Virus record (IMG/VR): IMGVR_UViG_3300017744_001974
Span: 1 to 30,555 of that record
Origin: a virus
DNA length: 30,555 nucleotides
Direction: 5' to 3' (one strand)
Of this stretch, positions 12,318 to 21,077 are shown piece after piece. A program made the translations under genes and the position numbers. The first letter of the stretch is position 1, and each line of letters begins with the position of its first letter. The notes below the pieces were generated by a model, which worked only from the letters and a program-made list of their open reading frames with translations, had not been told where the DNA came from and did no database searches.

Positions 12318-13984
12318 TGGCTCTTGATACAATGTTTGGAGAAATTGATAAATTTCTCGCACATTATCCAGGGTCTAAAGTATCTACAAAGAATCAGAGT
12401 AAAAGATATATTACAGAAAGCTTTTATACTCAAGAATGGATAGTTAATTATATTGTAACAGAAGTAGCACTATATTTGAGAAAACAACCTAGAGGATTAA
12501 ATGCTAAAGAATGGCGACTAATAAAACCTAGATTAGAAAGAATAGCGGCGCAGGGTTACACTAAAAGAATGGGTGTGAACTTGTTAAAAGGGAAGTACAA
12601 ATCTGCAGGATTTGATGTTTTAGCAAGTACTCTAAAAAAGGATAAAGCTACGGGAGTTGATTTACCTATAGACAGAAGGTACGATCCATCTGCTGGTAAT
12701 CAAGTTACTATTCATTCTCAAGGTAGAGACTATAAAGTAAGATTTTATCAAAATTTTACTATGTATAAGTCACCTTCAGACGCTGATTTACCGATAATTA
12801 AAGATGTTCTGAAAATGATAATGGGACATACTGCTAATGGACTGCATGCGGATGCAAAGAAATATGCAAATCAGTATCAAGATGACTCGGGAACAGATGC
12901 TTCTCAACATTTTAATACTACAAAAGGGGCAAGAAGATTTATTCCTGTTAGAGCGGCACAGCATCAAAGACACCATGCTGTTACAAAAGCCCAAGCTTCT
13001 AACGCAGGGTTTGCAGGTAGCGATGCAGGAGCAAGAAACGATTCTACTGCAAGACTAGTAGACTTTTTAGAATCAGCTTTTGATCCTCTTATGAAAGGTG
13101 AAATATCAGCTAGGCCTGGAAGTAAGAAAGAACTAGCACTAAATAAAGTTCAGTATGATATTAATACTGCTTTTAACTCTGCATATAAGTTAAGAGGTAT
13201 TAACAAGATTGATATATTTGATAGGCAGGGAGAAGGTGTTGTAGCACTAAAATCTGTAATTATTACTGTTGTTTTAGGACACCAAGATAAAAAAGCTCTA
13301 GCAAAATATGCTGATAAAGGGGATGGATTAGATGGAACAGGGTTAGATGGATTTTTTGCAGATTTATATACTAAATTAGCGAAAAATTATAATCCTACTG
13401 AAAAAGGCTCACTTTCTTTAGTAGAAATGGCTGAAAGAGGTGTCTTTGCAAAAGTAGCAATGAGTATGAAAACTTCAAGTGGTATGCCCGACATGCGCTT
13501 TAAGATAAATAAAAAACTTTTTGCAGATGCAAAATATAAACACAAAGAAGAAAGTAAAGCAAGAGGTGTTACTGGAAAAGGGAAGAAAGCAAAGAAAAGA
13601 GTAGTATCGGGAGCAGCGTTAAGACAGGTTAAGTACGGAGGCGGCAAGGAAGCAAGAATGCGTACTGAAGATAATCCTTTAGCATTAGAAGCCTTGTTAA
13701 ATGAAGCACTACCAAAAGTTGTTGCTTCAAAAATGACAAGCCCTGCACTAAACTTTAGGTCAGGAAGATTTGCAAGTAGTGCAAGAGCAGAAGATGTTAT
13801 GGTAGGCCCAAGAGGCGGTGTAAATGTAAACTATACTTATATGAGAGACCCATATGAGACTTTTGAACCAGGCAACGCACAAGGTAGCACACAAAGAGAC
13901 CCAAGAAAGATTATTGGGGAGTCTGTAAGAGAAATCGCACAGAGTATAATAGGAGATAGATTCCTTAGAGTTAGGAGAGTATAA
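12317..13984 (+). CDS. Large unidentified head-tail region protein
   Basis: A 555-residue protein between adaptor and tail-terminator genes, where lambda-like phages usually encode only a ~130-residue head-closure/neck protein. The N-terminal half has mixed alpha/beta character (WIVNYIVTEVALYLRKQPRG, YDPSAGNQVTIHSQGRDYKV). The middle includes a His-rich patch (RAAQHQRHHAVTKAQASNAG) and a strongly basic linker (KARGVTGKGKKAKKRVVSG). The last ~100 residues (PALNFRSGRFASSARAEDVM, YTYMRDPYETFEPG, DPRKIIGESVREIAQSII) look like the C-terminal domain of virion proteins in other marine phages, from memory. A structural role is inferred from position. It overlaps both neighbours by 1 nt. Confidence 0.75.
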   Translation: MALDTMFGEIDKFLAHYPGSKVSTKNQSKRYITESFYTQEWIVNYIVTEVALYLRKQPRGLNAKEWRLIKPRLERIAAQGYTKRMGVNLLKGKYKSAGFDVLASTLKKDKATGVDLPIDRRYDPSAGNQVTIHSQGRDYKVRFYQNFTMYKSPSDADLPIIKDVLKMIMGHTANGLHADAKKYANQYQDDSGTDASQHFNTTKGARRFIPVRAAQHQRHHAVTKAQASNAGFAGSDAGARNDSTARLVDFLESAFDPLMKGEISARPGSKKELALNKVQYDINTAFNSAYKLRGINKIDIFDRQGEGVVALKSVIITVVLGHQDKKALAKYADKGDGLDGTGLDGFFADLYTKLAKNYNPTEKGSLSLVEMAERGVFAKVAMSMKTSSGMPDMRFKINKKLFADAKYKHKEESKARGVTGKGKKAKKRVVSGAALRQVKYGGGKEARMRTEDNPLALEALLNEALPKVVASKMTSPALNFRSGRFASSARAEDVMVGPRGGVNVNYTYMRDPYETFEPGNAQGSTQRDPRKIIGESVREIAQSIIGDRFLRVRRV

Positions 13985-14445
13985 TGGAAAGCAGTTTAGC
14001 AAGGAAACACACCACGCGTAGACGCGCCATTGTAGAAGCTCTAGCTATGGAACTAGAACAAATAAACGGAAGCCCACCATTTAGGTCAGCTGTTTCTAAA
14101 GTAGAACGCAGACTAAAATTTTGGGATGAAGTTACAGAGTTCCCGACTATACATATAGGAGCAGGAGCCGAAACTCGTGAATATGACGGTGGTGGGTTTA
14201 GGTTTAGATTTTTAAGATTAACAGTTCGATGTTATGTTTCTGATGATGATGATGTCATTGAAGCACTCGAAGAATTGTTAGAAGATGTTGAAACAGTACT
14301 AGAGGATAAAGATCCCTTAACGTACTACGACTCAACAGGAGCATCTCAAGGAACAGTTCAAACAACTATTGGAACTGTTACTACAGATGAAGGAGTACTC
14401 GAACCTCTCGGTGTAGGTGAAATTACAATCGAGATTCGATATTAA
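13984..14445 (+). CDS. Tail terminator / tail completion protein
   Basis: A 153-residue protein, a normal size for lambda gpU-type tail terminators. Helix RRAIVEALAMELEQINGSPP is followed by FPTIHIGAGAETREYDGGGF, the beta-strand FLRLTVRCYVSDDDD, a helix IEALEELLEDVETVLED, and a final strand GVGEITIEIRY. This alpha-beta order and the position just before the tail-tube gene are those of terminators that cap tail length and join tail to head. It overlaps the preceding stop by 1 nt. Confidence 0.82.
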   Translation: MESSLARKHTTRRRAIVEALAMELEQINGSPPFRSAVSKVERRLKFWDEVTEFPTIHIGAGAETREYDGGGFRFRFLRLTVRCYVSDDDDVIEALEELLEDVETVLEDKDPLTYYDSTGASQGTVQTTIGTVTTDEGVLEPLGVGEITIEIRY

Positions 14446-14459
14446 ATAGGAGAAAAGAT

Positions 14460-15683
14460 ATGGCATTTTTCTTTAGTAGAGATACCAAAGTATTTATGGA
14501 ATGGTCAGAAGATGGAACTGCCGGAACTACAGCGTTATTTGAATTACCTGTATTAGACGGTTTCTCTTTTAGCCAAGGAACAAATACTTCGGAAGTCACA
14601 CTGAACGAAGCCGCAAACTCATCAGGCTACAGTAAAAGAGGTAGAGCAATGTTTACTGACTCTTTTGCACCAGCTGAATGGAGCTTCAGTACATATATGA
14701 GACCTACTAAGTCAGGCAGTAATGCTAAAATGGCTAGTGGAGATCATGCTGATAGTGGCGCACATTATGCAGTCGAGGGTCCTTTATGGGCCGCTATGTC
14801 TGCAAATACTTATGACAAGGCTATGGGTGGCGACTATGCAGGCGACACGGCAAAAGCTGAGTTTAACTTTGCCAACTCTAACCAAGTAACTCTTGGCGAC
14901 TTCAACATGTACTTTGTACTTGGAGCAGCTAAGGATACTAATACAGAAGTGTATGCAACAGGAACAGAAGGCGTAACAGTTTATAAACTAGCTAATTGTT
15001 CAGTTGGGTCAGCATCAATTGATTTTGATATTGACGGTATTGCACAAGTTGGATGGTCAGGAAATGGTAAAACAGTTGAAGAAGTTGCAAGTATTAATAC
15101 AGCAGCGACTGGAACAACAACCAAAGGTTTAATTAGAGAAGGAGTTGATACAACTACTAACTATATTAGACAAAAATTAACAGACTTAGCAATCAGCTTC
15201 GATGTATCAGAATCAACAGGTACATTAGGCGCATTAAATGTTGACGGTAGTGATGTAACTTACGGTGTTACATTAACAGGTGGTAATATTACAATTGAAA
15301 ATAATCTTACTTACCTAACCCCAGATACATTAGGTTCTGTTAATGTCCCATTAGGACACGTAATGGGCACAAGATCCGTATCAGGTAACTTTACTTGTTA
15401 CTTAAATGATACAGCAAATGGATCATTAGATTTATTTGAAAGATTACAGGAATCAAGAGGAGTTATTACTAACGCTTTTGACTTAACATTTAGTATTGGT
15501 GGCTCAGGCCAGACACCTAGATGTAATGTTGAAGTAGGGAAAGCCCACCTTGAATTACCACAGCATAGTTTTGACGATGTTGTATCTGTTGACGTAGCCT
15601 TCCATGGTTTACCATCAGATTTATCATCAGGAACTGCTGCTAGCGCAACAAACGAAGTAAAAGTTACTTACGTAGGTGCGTAA
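14460..15683 (+). CDS. Major tail tube protein
   Basis: A 407-residue, beta-rich protein forming the stacked rings of the tail tube. The N-terminus FFFSRDTKVFMEWSEDGTAG, then LPVLDGFSFSQGTNTSEVTL and PAEWSFSTYMRP, resembles major tail proteins of marine siphoviruses. A length of 407 is longer than lambda gpV (~246), suggesting an added surface domain, perhaps in the Thr/Gly-rich second half (TPDTLGSVNVPLGHVMG, SFDDVVSVDVAFHGLPSD). Strong ribosome site AGGAGAAAAGAT. A perfect UUCG-loop hairpin follows the stop, as expected for a highly expressed gene. Confidence 0.87.
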   Translation: MAFFFSRDTKVFMEWSEDGTAGTTALFELPVLDGFSFSQGTNTSEVTLNEAANSSGYSKRGRAMFTDSFAPAEWSFSTYMRPTKSGSNAKMASGDHADSGAHYAVEGPLWAAMSANTYDKAMGGDYAGDTAKAEFNFANSNQVTLGDFNMYFVLGAAKDTNTEVYATGTEGVTVYKLANCSVGSASIDFDIDGIAQVGWSGNGKTVEEVASINTAATGTTTKGLIREGVDTTTNYIRQKLTDLAISFDVSESTGTLGALNVDGSDVTYGVTLTGGNITIENNLTYLTPDTLGSVNVPLGHVMGTRSVSGNFTCYLNDTANGSLDLFERLQESRGVITNAFDLTFSIGGSGQTPRCNVEVGKAHLELPQHSFDDVVSVDVAFHGLPSDLSSGTAASATNEVKVTYVGA

Positions 15684-15698
15684 TTAAATTAAACTAAC

Positions 15699-15716
15699 GG
15701 GAGGCTTCGGCCTCCC
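15699..15716 (+). terminator. UUCG-tetraloop hairpin after tail-tube gene
   Basis: GGGAGGCTTCGGCCTCCC: a perfect 7-bp GC-rich stem closed by C(UUCG)G, the most stable common tetraloop, 15 nt after the stop. It is followed by ACTTTATA rather than a full T-run. Probably a partial terminator or mRNA-stabilising end. Confidence 0.7.
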
Positions 15717-15733
15717 ACTTTATAGGAATAAGA

Positions 15734-16165
15734 ATGGAAGAAAAGAAAGTAAAATCAGTATCACTGAAGAGTTTGTTAACTCCAAGCAAAACAGTTGGTA
15801 TCGAGTTTCCAGGAATGGAAGGTTTCGAAATCAGACTAACATATTTAGCAAGAGAAGAATTGCTAAAACTCAGAAACAGAAGTGTAAAACAGGTTCTAAA
15901 TAAAAGGACAAGGGCTTACGAAGAACAGCTTGATAATGACAAATTCTTAGTAGAATATTCTAAGGCAGTCATCAAGGGCTGGACAGGCTTAAAATATAAG
16001 TACTTAGAAGAGCTTCTATTAGTAGATATTAGTGCGGTAAACCCAGAAGATACACTTGAGTTTTCAGTAGAAAACGCAGAACTTATGGTTAAGAATTCTA
16101 GCGAATTTGATAACTGGGTATCTGAAATGTTGGGCGATCTAGAAAATTTTACAAAGAGCAAGTAG
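15734..16165 (+). CDS. Tail assembly chaperone, gpG-like
   Basis: A 143-residue protein with the features of lambda gpG-type chaperones: a beta-like N-terminus (VGIEFPGMEGFEIRLTYLAR), then a helical region (EELLKLRNRSVKQVL, EYSKAVIKGWTGLKYKYLEE, NAELMVKNSSEFDNWVSEML). It lies between tail-tube and tape-measure genes and ends just after a -1 frameshift signal. It would coat and protect the tape measure while the tube polymerises. Ribosome site ATAGGAATAAGA. Confidence 0.87.
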   Translation: MEEKKVKSVSLKSLLTPSKTVGIEFPGMEGFEIRLTYLAREELLKLRNRSVKQVLNKRTRAYEEQLDNDKFLVEYSKAVIKGWTGLKYKYLEELLLVDISAVNPEDTLEFSVENAELMVKNSSEFDNWVSEMLGDLENFTKSK

Positions 16166-16542
16166 AATATATACTTGCTCTCATAAAAAGACAATATAAA
16201 GATAAAAATATTGACATAGATAAATACCTCGCTATTTGTGAGCAAACAGGAGAAGAACCTGACCCTGATAGAATGCCACCTGCCATGGATATGTATCCAT
16301 ACGAAGTGCAGATGGCATTTTTTATATACAGTATGTTACAAGATGTATGGGAAGGGATGAATGGTATGTACATGGGTAAAAGCATGGCAGGACTCATGGA
16401 TTTGCTCGATATTTACGAAATCGAAGATAAGAAAACTGTAGTCTATTTTGTGAAAGCAATAGACGGAGAACGCGGAAGTGCAATAAACGAAGAAGTTAAA
16501 AGAAAGCACGACGCCGATAAAAGAAAAGCGAGAACAAAGTAA
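15734..16542 (+). CDS. Frameshifted tail chaperone, gpGT-like
   Basis: Predicted -1 frameshift product. Ribosomes read 139 codons of the G frame, slip back one base on A AAT TTT (16144-16150), and continue at TAC 16150 to the TAA ending at 16542, giving 269 residues. The T part (YKEQVEYILALIKRQY, LAICEQTGEEPDPDRMPPAM, MLQDVWEGMNGMYMG, then a Lys/Arg-rich end) is open from 16126 and has no good start of its own; the ATG at 16273 lacks a Shine-Dalgarno and would lose the conserved helix. In lambda the T part binds the tape measure or tube subunits. The next gene, the tape measure, begins immediately after its stop. Confidence 0.85.
16144..16181 (+). promoter_or_regulatory. Programmed -1 ribosomal frameshift signal
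   Basis: Slippery heptamer A AAT TTT (16144-16150) in the G frame is followed 4 nt later by a perfect 10-bp stem (AGAGCAAGTA 16155-16164 with TACTTGCTCT 16172-16181, 7-nt loop). The zero-frame stop TAG (16163-16165) lies in the stem/loop. Confidence 0.85.
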
Positions 16543-19500
16543 ATGGCAGGAAAGAAAACAAAAGGCGGTTCAGTTGATTTTAAGGTCACTGCTAGTGGCC
16601 TTAATAAGGTTGATAAAGACGCTAAAAAAGCAGGTAGTTCATTTAATACCTTAGACAAAAATGCAAGGTCGGCAGATAGAGGCATGAAAGGTGCTTCTAA
16701 TATGTCATCTAATGCAACCAAAAACTTCAGTAAAATGTCACAAGGCATCACTGGAGGGCTTGTTCCTGCATACGCTACTTTAGCCGCTCAGTTATTTGCA
16801 CTTGATGCTTTATTTAGATTCTTAAGAGAAGCCGCTGACTTTAGAGTATTACAACAAGGTCAAGAGTTGTTTGCAGCTTCAACAGGTAGAGCAATGAGAA
16901 CTCTATCTAGAGATATTCAAGCAGCAACTTCCGCTCAAATTACCTTCAAGGAAGCTTCACAAGCTACCGCGATAGGTTTGTCCGCAGGACTCTCCCCAAG
17001 TATGTTAAAAGAACTAGGACAAGCAGCTAGAACGGTTTCTGTTGCTTTGGGTAGAGATACAACAGACTCTTTTAACAGGCTTATTCGTGGTGTGACTAAA
17101 GCGGAACCAGAACTCTTGGACGAATTAGGTATCATACTTAGATTAGAAGAAGCTACAACTCGTTATGCCGCATCTCTGGGGCTTAACAAAAATCAATTAA
17201 CCACTTTCCAAAAATCACAAGCAGTTGCAAATGAAGTACTCAGACAGGCAGAAAGCCGTTATGGTGCTATTGCAGATAGAATAGGAGACGATTCAGTTAA
17301 CCAATTGAACAAACTAATGGTCGCCTTTGACGAGGTTCTAAATAAAGCAAGAGAATTTATAGGCCCAATTGCAGAATTTTTTGGTAAATTCTTAACAGAA
17401 AATATTGAATCAGCAACAGCTGCTATTGGTGTATTTGCGGCTTCAATCACTGGAGGACTAATAAGTCAGGCTTTACCCAATCTTGGAACTGAAGCAGTAA
17501 AACAAGCAACAGCTGTAGCAGGGTCAGGAGATTTGAGAGTATCTAAGATGATGTCTAAAAAGAGAATCAAAAGACTATCATCTGGCACAGGAACAAAAGC
17601 AGATATTGCAGCTTATTCTAAAGCTGTTAGTGCTAAAGAATCTATAATGATTAAGTTCGAAAATAATAGTCGTGCAGAACATTTAAAAACAGTAAAAATT
17701 CTAAGAGCACAAAATGCTAGAATGGTTGCAGATCAGAGTAGAGGTTTTGAAAGAATGAAAAATAATTTCAAAGCCGACCTTTATGAAATGCAAGCAGTAC
17801 ACGGTCAAGTCATGGGATCTATGAAGATGGCAGGTGTGGCGTTTGGTAGAGCTATGAATGGTATTATGAGAATGGCAGGTTTTATTGGTATCGCTGTTAT
17901 GATATTTCAAATGGGTAAACAACTCGTTGATATGTTTAGAGATATAGATGAAGAACAACAAAAAGCAATAGAAAAAACTGAAGAACATACTGAATCTATG
18001 AAAAGTCTGTCTGAAGAAATAGGTAAAACTGCTAATTTTTTCAGAGAAGATTTATTTGCAGGAGCAGAAGAAAGAATAAGAGCAGTTGGCGGAGCTTTCC
18101 AAAGTGCTGATATCGCTGCTCAAATAGATCAAACAGAAAGATCGTTTTATGTACTTGGTCGTGATAGTGATGCTGTCAAAGAAAATATAGGCGGACTTCA
18201 GATGGTCGCTTTACAACTAGGACATTTTGATGAAAGATTTATAGAGTTTGCAAGATTACTAGAAACAAACCCTGTAGCTGCTTTCAATATGGCTAATGAG
18301 TTAAAACTATTCTCTGACGATGCAATAAGAGCAGGGCAGTCAGTAGATAGTATGACTAGAGCCCAAGCTAACTTTACAAAACAATTTAATGCTTTCGTAC
18401 AAAAAGGAACAAAGATTCCTTTCCAAGATATTGTAATGTCTTTAAATGAATATCAAAAAGAACAATATGCATTTAAAGAGTCAACTCAACTTTCAACAGA
18501 AGAACAAGCTAGAGCAAATGCAGAATATCAAATAACTCTACTAAGACTAGAAGGATTTGTTACCATGTTTAAACTTGCAACAGCTAGACAGATGGAGTTT
18601 GTAGAAGCTCAAAGAAGAGGTCTTACTGCAGGAACTGCATTATTTGGTGCTAAACAAGATATTAAAAACTCATTAAAATTAGCAGGACAAATTAATACTA
18701 TACTAGCTCAAAGAGAAGATATTATGGGCAAACAAATGGCAATAGAGAACATGAACGAAAGCATGGAAAAAGACTTTGCCAAACAAAAATTAAAATTTGC
18801 AGAACAACAACTAAAACTAGAAAAAGAAAGACTTGCTATGATGATAGCAGAGCAGAACAAATTTATAAGTGCTTTTGGAAAAGCAGCCGAAGCTTTTGGA
18901 AACGAATTTGGAACCACATTAGGAAAAGTATTTAGAGGCGAAAGCGTCAGTATGAAAGAATTTGGTAAGAGTATGGTAAAAGTACTTACAGATTCTTTAG
19001 GTAAAGCACTAGCAGATAGAATTATGAGAATCTCTTATAGAGGAACTCCATTAGACCCTGATGTACAAATGAAAAAATACTCTACACAAGTAGAAGAAAT
19101 GCTTGAACAAAAAGGAAGAGATACTGCAAAAAAAATGCAAGCAGCTGGAAATGATAATGCTAATAATGCTTATAAAGCTTTAGATACAGGCGGTAAAGAT
19201 GCAAGTGTAAATCTATATAAAGCATTTGACGAAGGCGGTGCAGATGCTTCAAAAAGTATTTACGATAGAATGATAGCTGCTGCAAACTACCATTCATACA
19301 AAATAAAAACTGCCGAAAGAGACATCATGATAGCAGAAAGAAATAGACTTGAGTTAACTAAAAAAGATATAGACAACGAAATTGCTACGAATAATGTTCT
19401 GCTAGGTTCAGGTGGTATGGAAGGCATGAGAAAGGAACAGTACGACATACGAACAGCCATTGAGAAAGCCGCCCATGGTGTATACGGGGACTACACATCT

Positions 19501-20682
19501 ACTGCTAATTCAAAGTACGGAGATAGGAACTATTCAGGCTCTATCATAAAGATGATTAACGCCCAGTTCGACTCAGTAAGAGACTTTGAAGGATATTCAG
19601 GTGGATTCGGAGATAAGCGAAAATCTCTTAACAACGATATTACTGCTGCTAAGTTGGATGCTGTACTTGGAATACAGAGTGGTGATATGGGGAGGGCAAG
19701 ATCAGGATTAGAATCATACCAAAATCTAGACCCAAGAATCCTTGATGGATTAAAAGATACAAAAATTGGCCAATTCTTTGCGGTGGTAGAAAAACATTTA
19801 AGCACTTATGAAGCCAACGAAAGGGCACTAAAGGGAGGAGTAAAAACTGCTAAAGAGTACGAAAAAATTAATAGCGATTTAACAAAAACATCCCTTAACC
19901 TAGACAACTCTATAAAAGACTTAGACACTAGAATAGACAAAACTGGACTCAAAGATCTTGAGTTTTCAGATCCAAGTAATACTAGCAGAGAGTTTAATCC
20001 AAACACTGGAGACTTTAATACAACTAATGAATCTACTGGTAACGAAGCAGGGGACGCTTATTCAGGTGGAGCTATAGGTGGTGGGGGTGCTGCAACTTTC
20101 ATGGATCAAACTAAAGCTATGTTCCCTGCTCTAATGGGAACAGCAGAAGGATCAACACCAGCTTTTGGACAGTTTGGACAATCAGTAATGGAGTTTGGAA
20201 CAGTTATAACTCAATTTGCTACTTTAACCGCACAAGGATTAGCACTAGCAGGAAAACAAGAAGAAGCTGCAGACATAATGATGGAAGTAGCAAAAATACA
20301 AATGGCACTAGCAGTTGCAGAAATGGCTATGAAAATAGGACAGTATCTAGACTTTATACCTGCTAGATATGGTGGAGTATTTAATGGTCAATCATTTGCT
20401 GGGGGAGGAATAGCAGAAGGACCAGAAGCTGGTTATAAAGCAACTCTTCACGGAACAGAAGCAGTAATTCCATTAGGAAATGACAGAAGTGTCCCTGTAA
20501 AAATGCAAGGCTCAGGTGGAAATAACAATGTAAATGTTACTGTAAATGTAGACCAAAATGGTAATGCAGATACTCTATTAACTGGAGATGGTGCAAGAGA
20601 ACTAGGCAAAGTTATTGCATCAGTAGCACAAGATACAATTGCAAAAGAGCAACGATCAGGAGGACTTTTAAGTAGTATATAA
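16543..20682 (+). CDS. Tape measure protein
   Basis: A 1379-residue protein that sets tail length and enters the host membrane with the DNA. The N-terminus is charged (KVTASGLNKVDKDAKKAG). A hydrophobic segment sits near 72-95 (LVPAYATLAAQLFALDALF) and another near 437-457 (MAGFIGIAVMIFQMGKQLV). Long helical, coiled-coil-prone stretches fill the middle (for example KDFAKQKLKFAEQQLKLEKE). The C-terminus has the typical GGVFNGQSFAGGGIAEGPEA and HGTEAVIPLG end domain. At ~0.15 nm per residue the tail would be roughly 200 nm (inference). It begins 1 nt after the GT-frame stop. Confidence 0.95.
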   Translation: MAGKKTKGGSVDFKVTASGLNKVDKDAKKAGSSFNTLDKNARSADRGMKGASNMSSNATKNFSKMSQGITGGLVPAYATLAAQLFALDALFRFLREAADFRVLQQGQELFAASTGRAMRTLSRDIQAATSAQITFKEASQATAIGLSAGLSPSMLKELGQAARTVSVALGRDTTDSFNRLIRGVTKAEPELLDELGIILRLEEATTRYAASLGLNKNQLTTFQKSQAVANEVLRQAESRYGAIADRIGDDSVNQLNKLMVAFDEVLNKAREFIGPIAEFFGKFLTENIESATAAIGVFAASITGGLISQALPNLGTEAVKQATAVAGSGDLRVSKMMSKKRIKRLSSGTGTKADIAAYSKAVSAKESIMIKFENNSRAEHLKTVKILRAQNARMVADQSRGFERMKNNFKADLYEMQAVHGQVMGSMKMAGVAFGRAMNGIMRMAGFIGIAVMIFQMGKQLVDMFRDIDEEQQKAIEKTEEHTESMKSLSEEIGKTANFFREDLFAGAEERIRAVGGAFQSADIAAQIDQTERSFYVLGRDSDAVKENIGGLQMVALQLGHFDERFIEFARLLETNPVAAFNMANELKLFSDDAIRAGQSVDSMTRAQANFTKQFNAFVQKGTKIPFQDIVMSLNEYQKEQYAFKESTQLSTEEQARANAEYQITLLRLEGFVTMFKLATARQMEFVEAQRRGLTAGTALFGAKQDIKNSLKLAGQINTILAQREDIMGKQMAIENMNESMEKDFAKQKLKFAEQQLKLEKERLAMMIAEQNKFISAFGKAAEAFGNEFGTTLGKVFRGESVSMKEFGKSMVKVLTDSLGKALADRIMRISYRGTPLDPDVQMKKYSTQVEEMLEQKGRDTAKKMQAAGNDNANNAYKALDTGGKDASVNLYKAFDEGGADASKSIYDRMIAAANYHSYKIKTAERDIMIAERNRLELTKKDIDNEIATNNVLLGSGGMEGMRKEQYDIRTAIEKAAHGVYGDYTSTANSKYGDRNYSGSIIKMINAQFDSVRDFEGYSGGFGDKRKSLNNDITAAKLDAVLGIQSGDMGRARSGLESYQNLDPRILDGLKDTKIGQFFAVVEKHLSTYEANERALKGGVKTAKEYEKINSDLTKTSLNLDNSIKDLDTRIDKTGLKDLEFSDPSNTSREFNPNTGDFNTTNESTGNEAGDAYSGGAIGGGGAATFMDQTKAMFPALMGTAEGSTPAFGQFGQSVMEFGTVITQFATLTAQGLALAGKQEEAADIMMEVAKIQMALAVAEMAMKIGQYLDFIPARYGGVFNGQSFAGGGIAEGPEAGYKATLHGTEAVIPLGNDRSVPVKMQGSGGNNNVNVTVNVDQNGNADTLLTGDGARELGKVIASVAQDTIAKEQRSGGLLSSI

Positions 20683-21077
20683 TGGCTTTAGGAATAATGC
20701 AAAATGATGGTTCAAATATCACTGGATTCTCTAGTGCTGTACAACCAGACAAATCACTAACAAGAACTAATAACCCAAGAACTTTTACAATTCAGTTTGG
20801 AGATGGTTATGAACAAAGAATAGCAAATGGTATAAATAATTTAGCACAAGAAATGGAAGTAACTTTTCAAACTCGACCAAAAGCAGAGATAGATGATCTT
20901 GTTGCTTTCTTTGAATCTTTGCAAGGAGTAAGTAAATTTAGATTTGACTTAGCGGATTCTAATGCAGGAAGCAATACTGAAACTATAAAAGTTGTATGTC
21001 AAGAATGGAGCCAAACTTGGGAGTATGATGACTATTACTCTTTAAATGCGACATTCAGGAGAGTTTACGAAGCATAA
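20682..21077 (+). CDS. Minor tail protein, lambda gpM-like
   Basis: A 131-residue protein matching the Phage_min_tail family: NPRTFTIQFGDGYEQRIANG (residues ~28-47), FQTRPKAEIDDLVAFFES, and the C-terminal CQEWSQTWEYDDYYSLNATF end with RRVYEA. In lambda, gpM acts in building the tail tip around the tape measure. It overlaps the tape measure and the L-like gene by 1 nt each (TAATG), in the lambda order M-L-K-I-J. Confidence 0.92.
   Translation: MALGIMQNDGSNITGFSSAVQPDKSLTRTNNPRTFTIQFGDGYEQRIANGINNLAQEMEVTFQTRPKAEIDDLVAFFESLQGVSKFRFDLADSNAGSNTETIKVVCQEWSQTWEYDDYYSLNATFRRVYEA

Noticed and set aside
16210-16240. TTGACA with AT-rich sequence downstream as a promoter
   Set aside because: It lies inside the T-frame coding region and lacks a good -10 at 16-18 nt.
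16273-16542. Separate 89-residue gene starting at ATG 16273
   Set aside because: The frame is open back to 16126 and joins the G frame at a clear slippery site; the ATG has no Shine-Dalgarno. Better read as the T part of a frameshift product.
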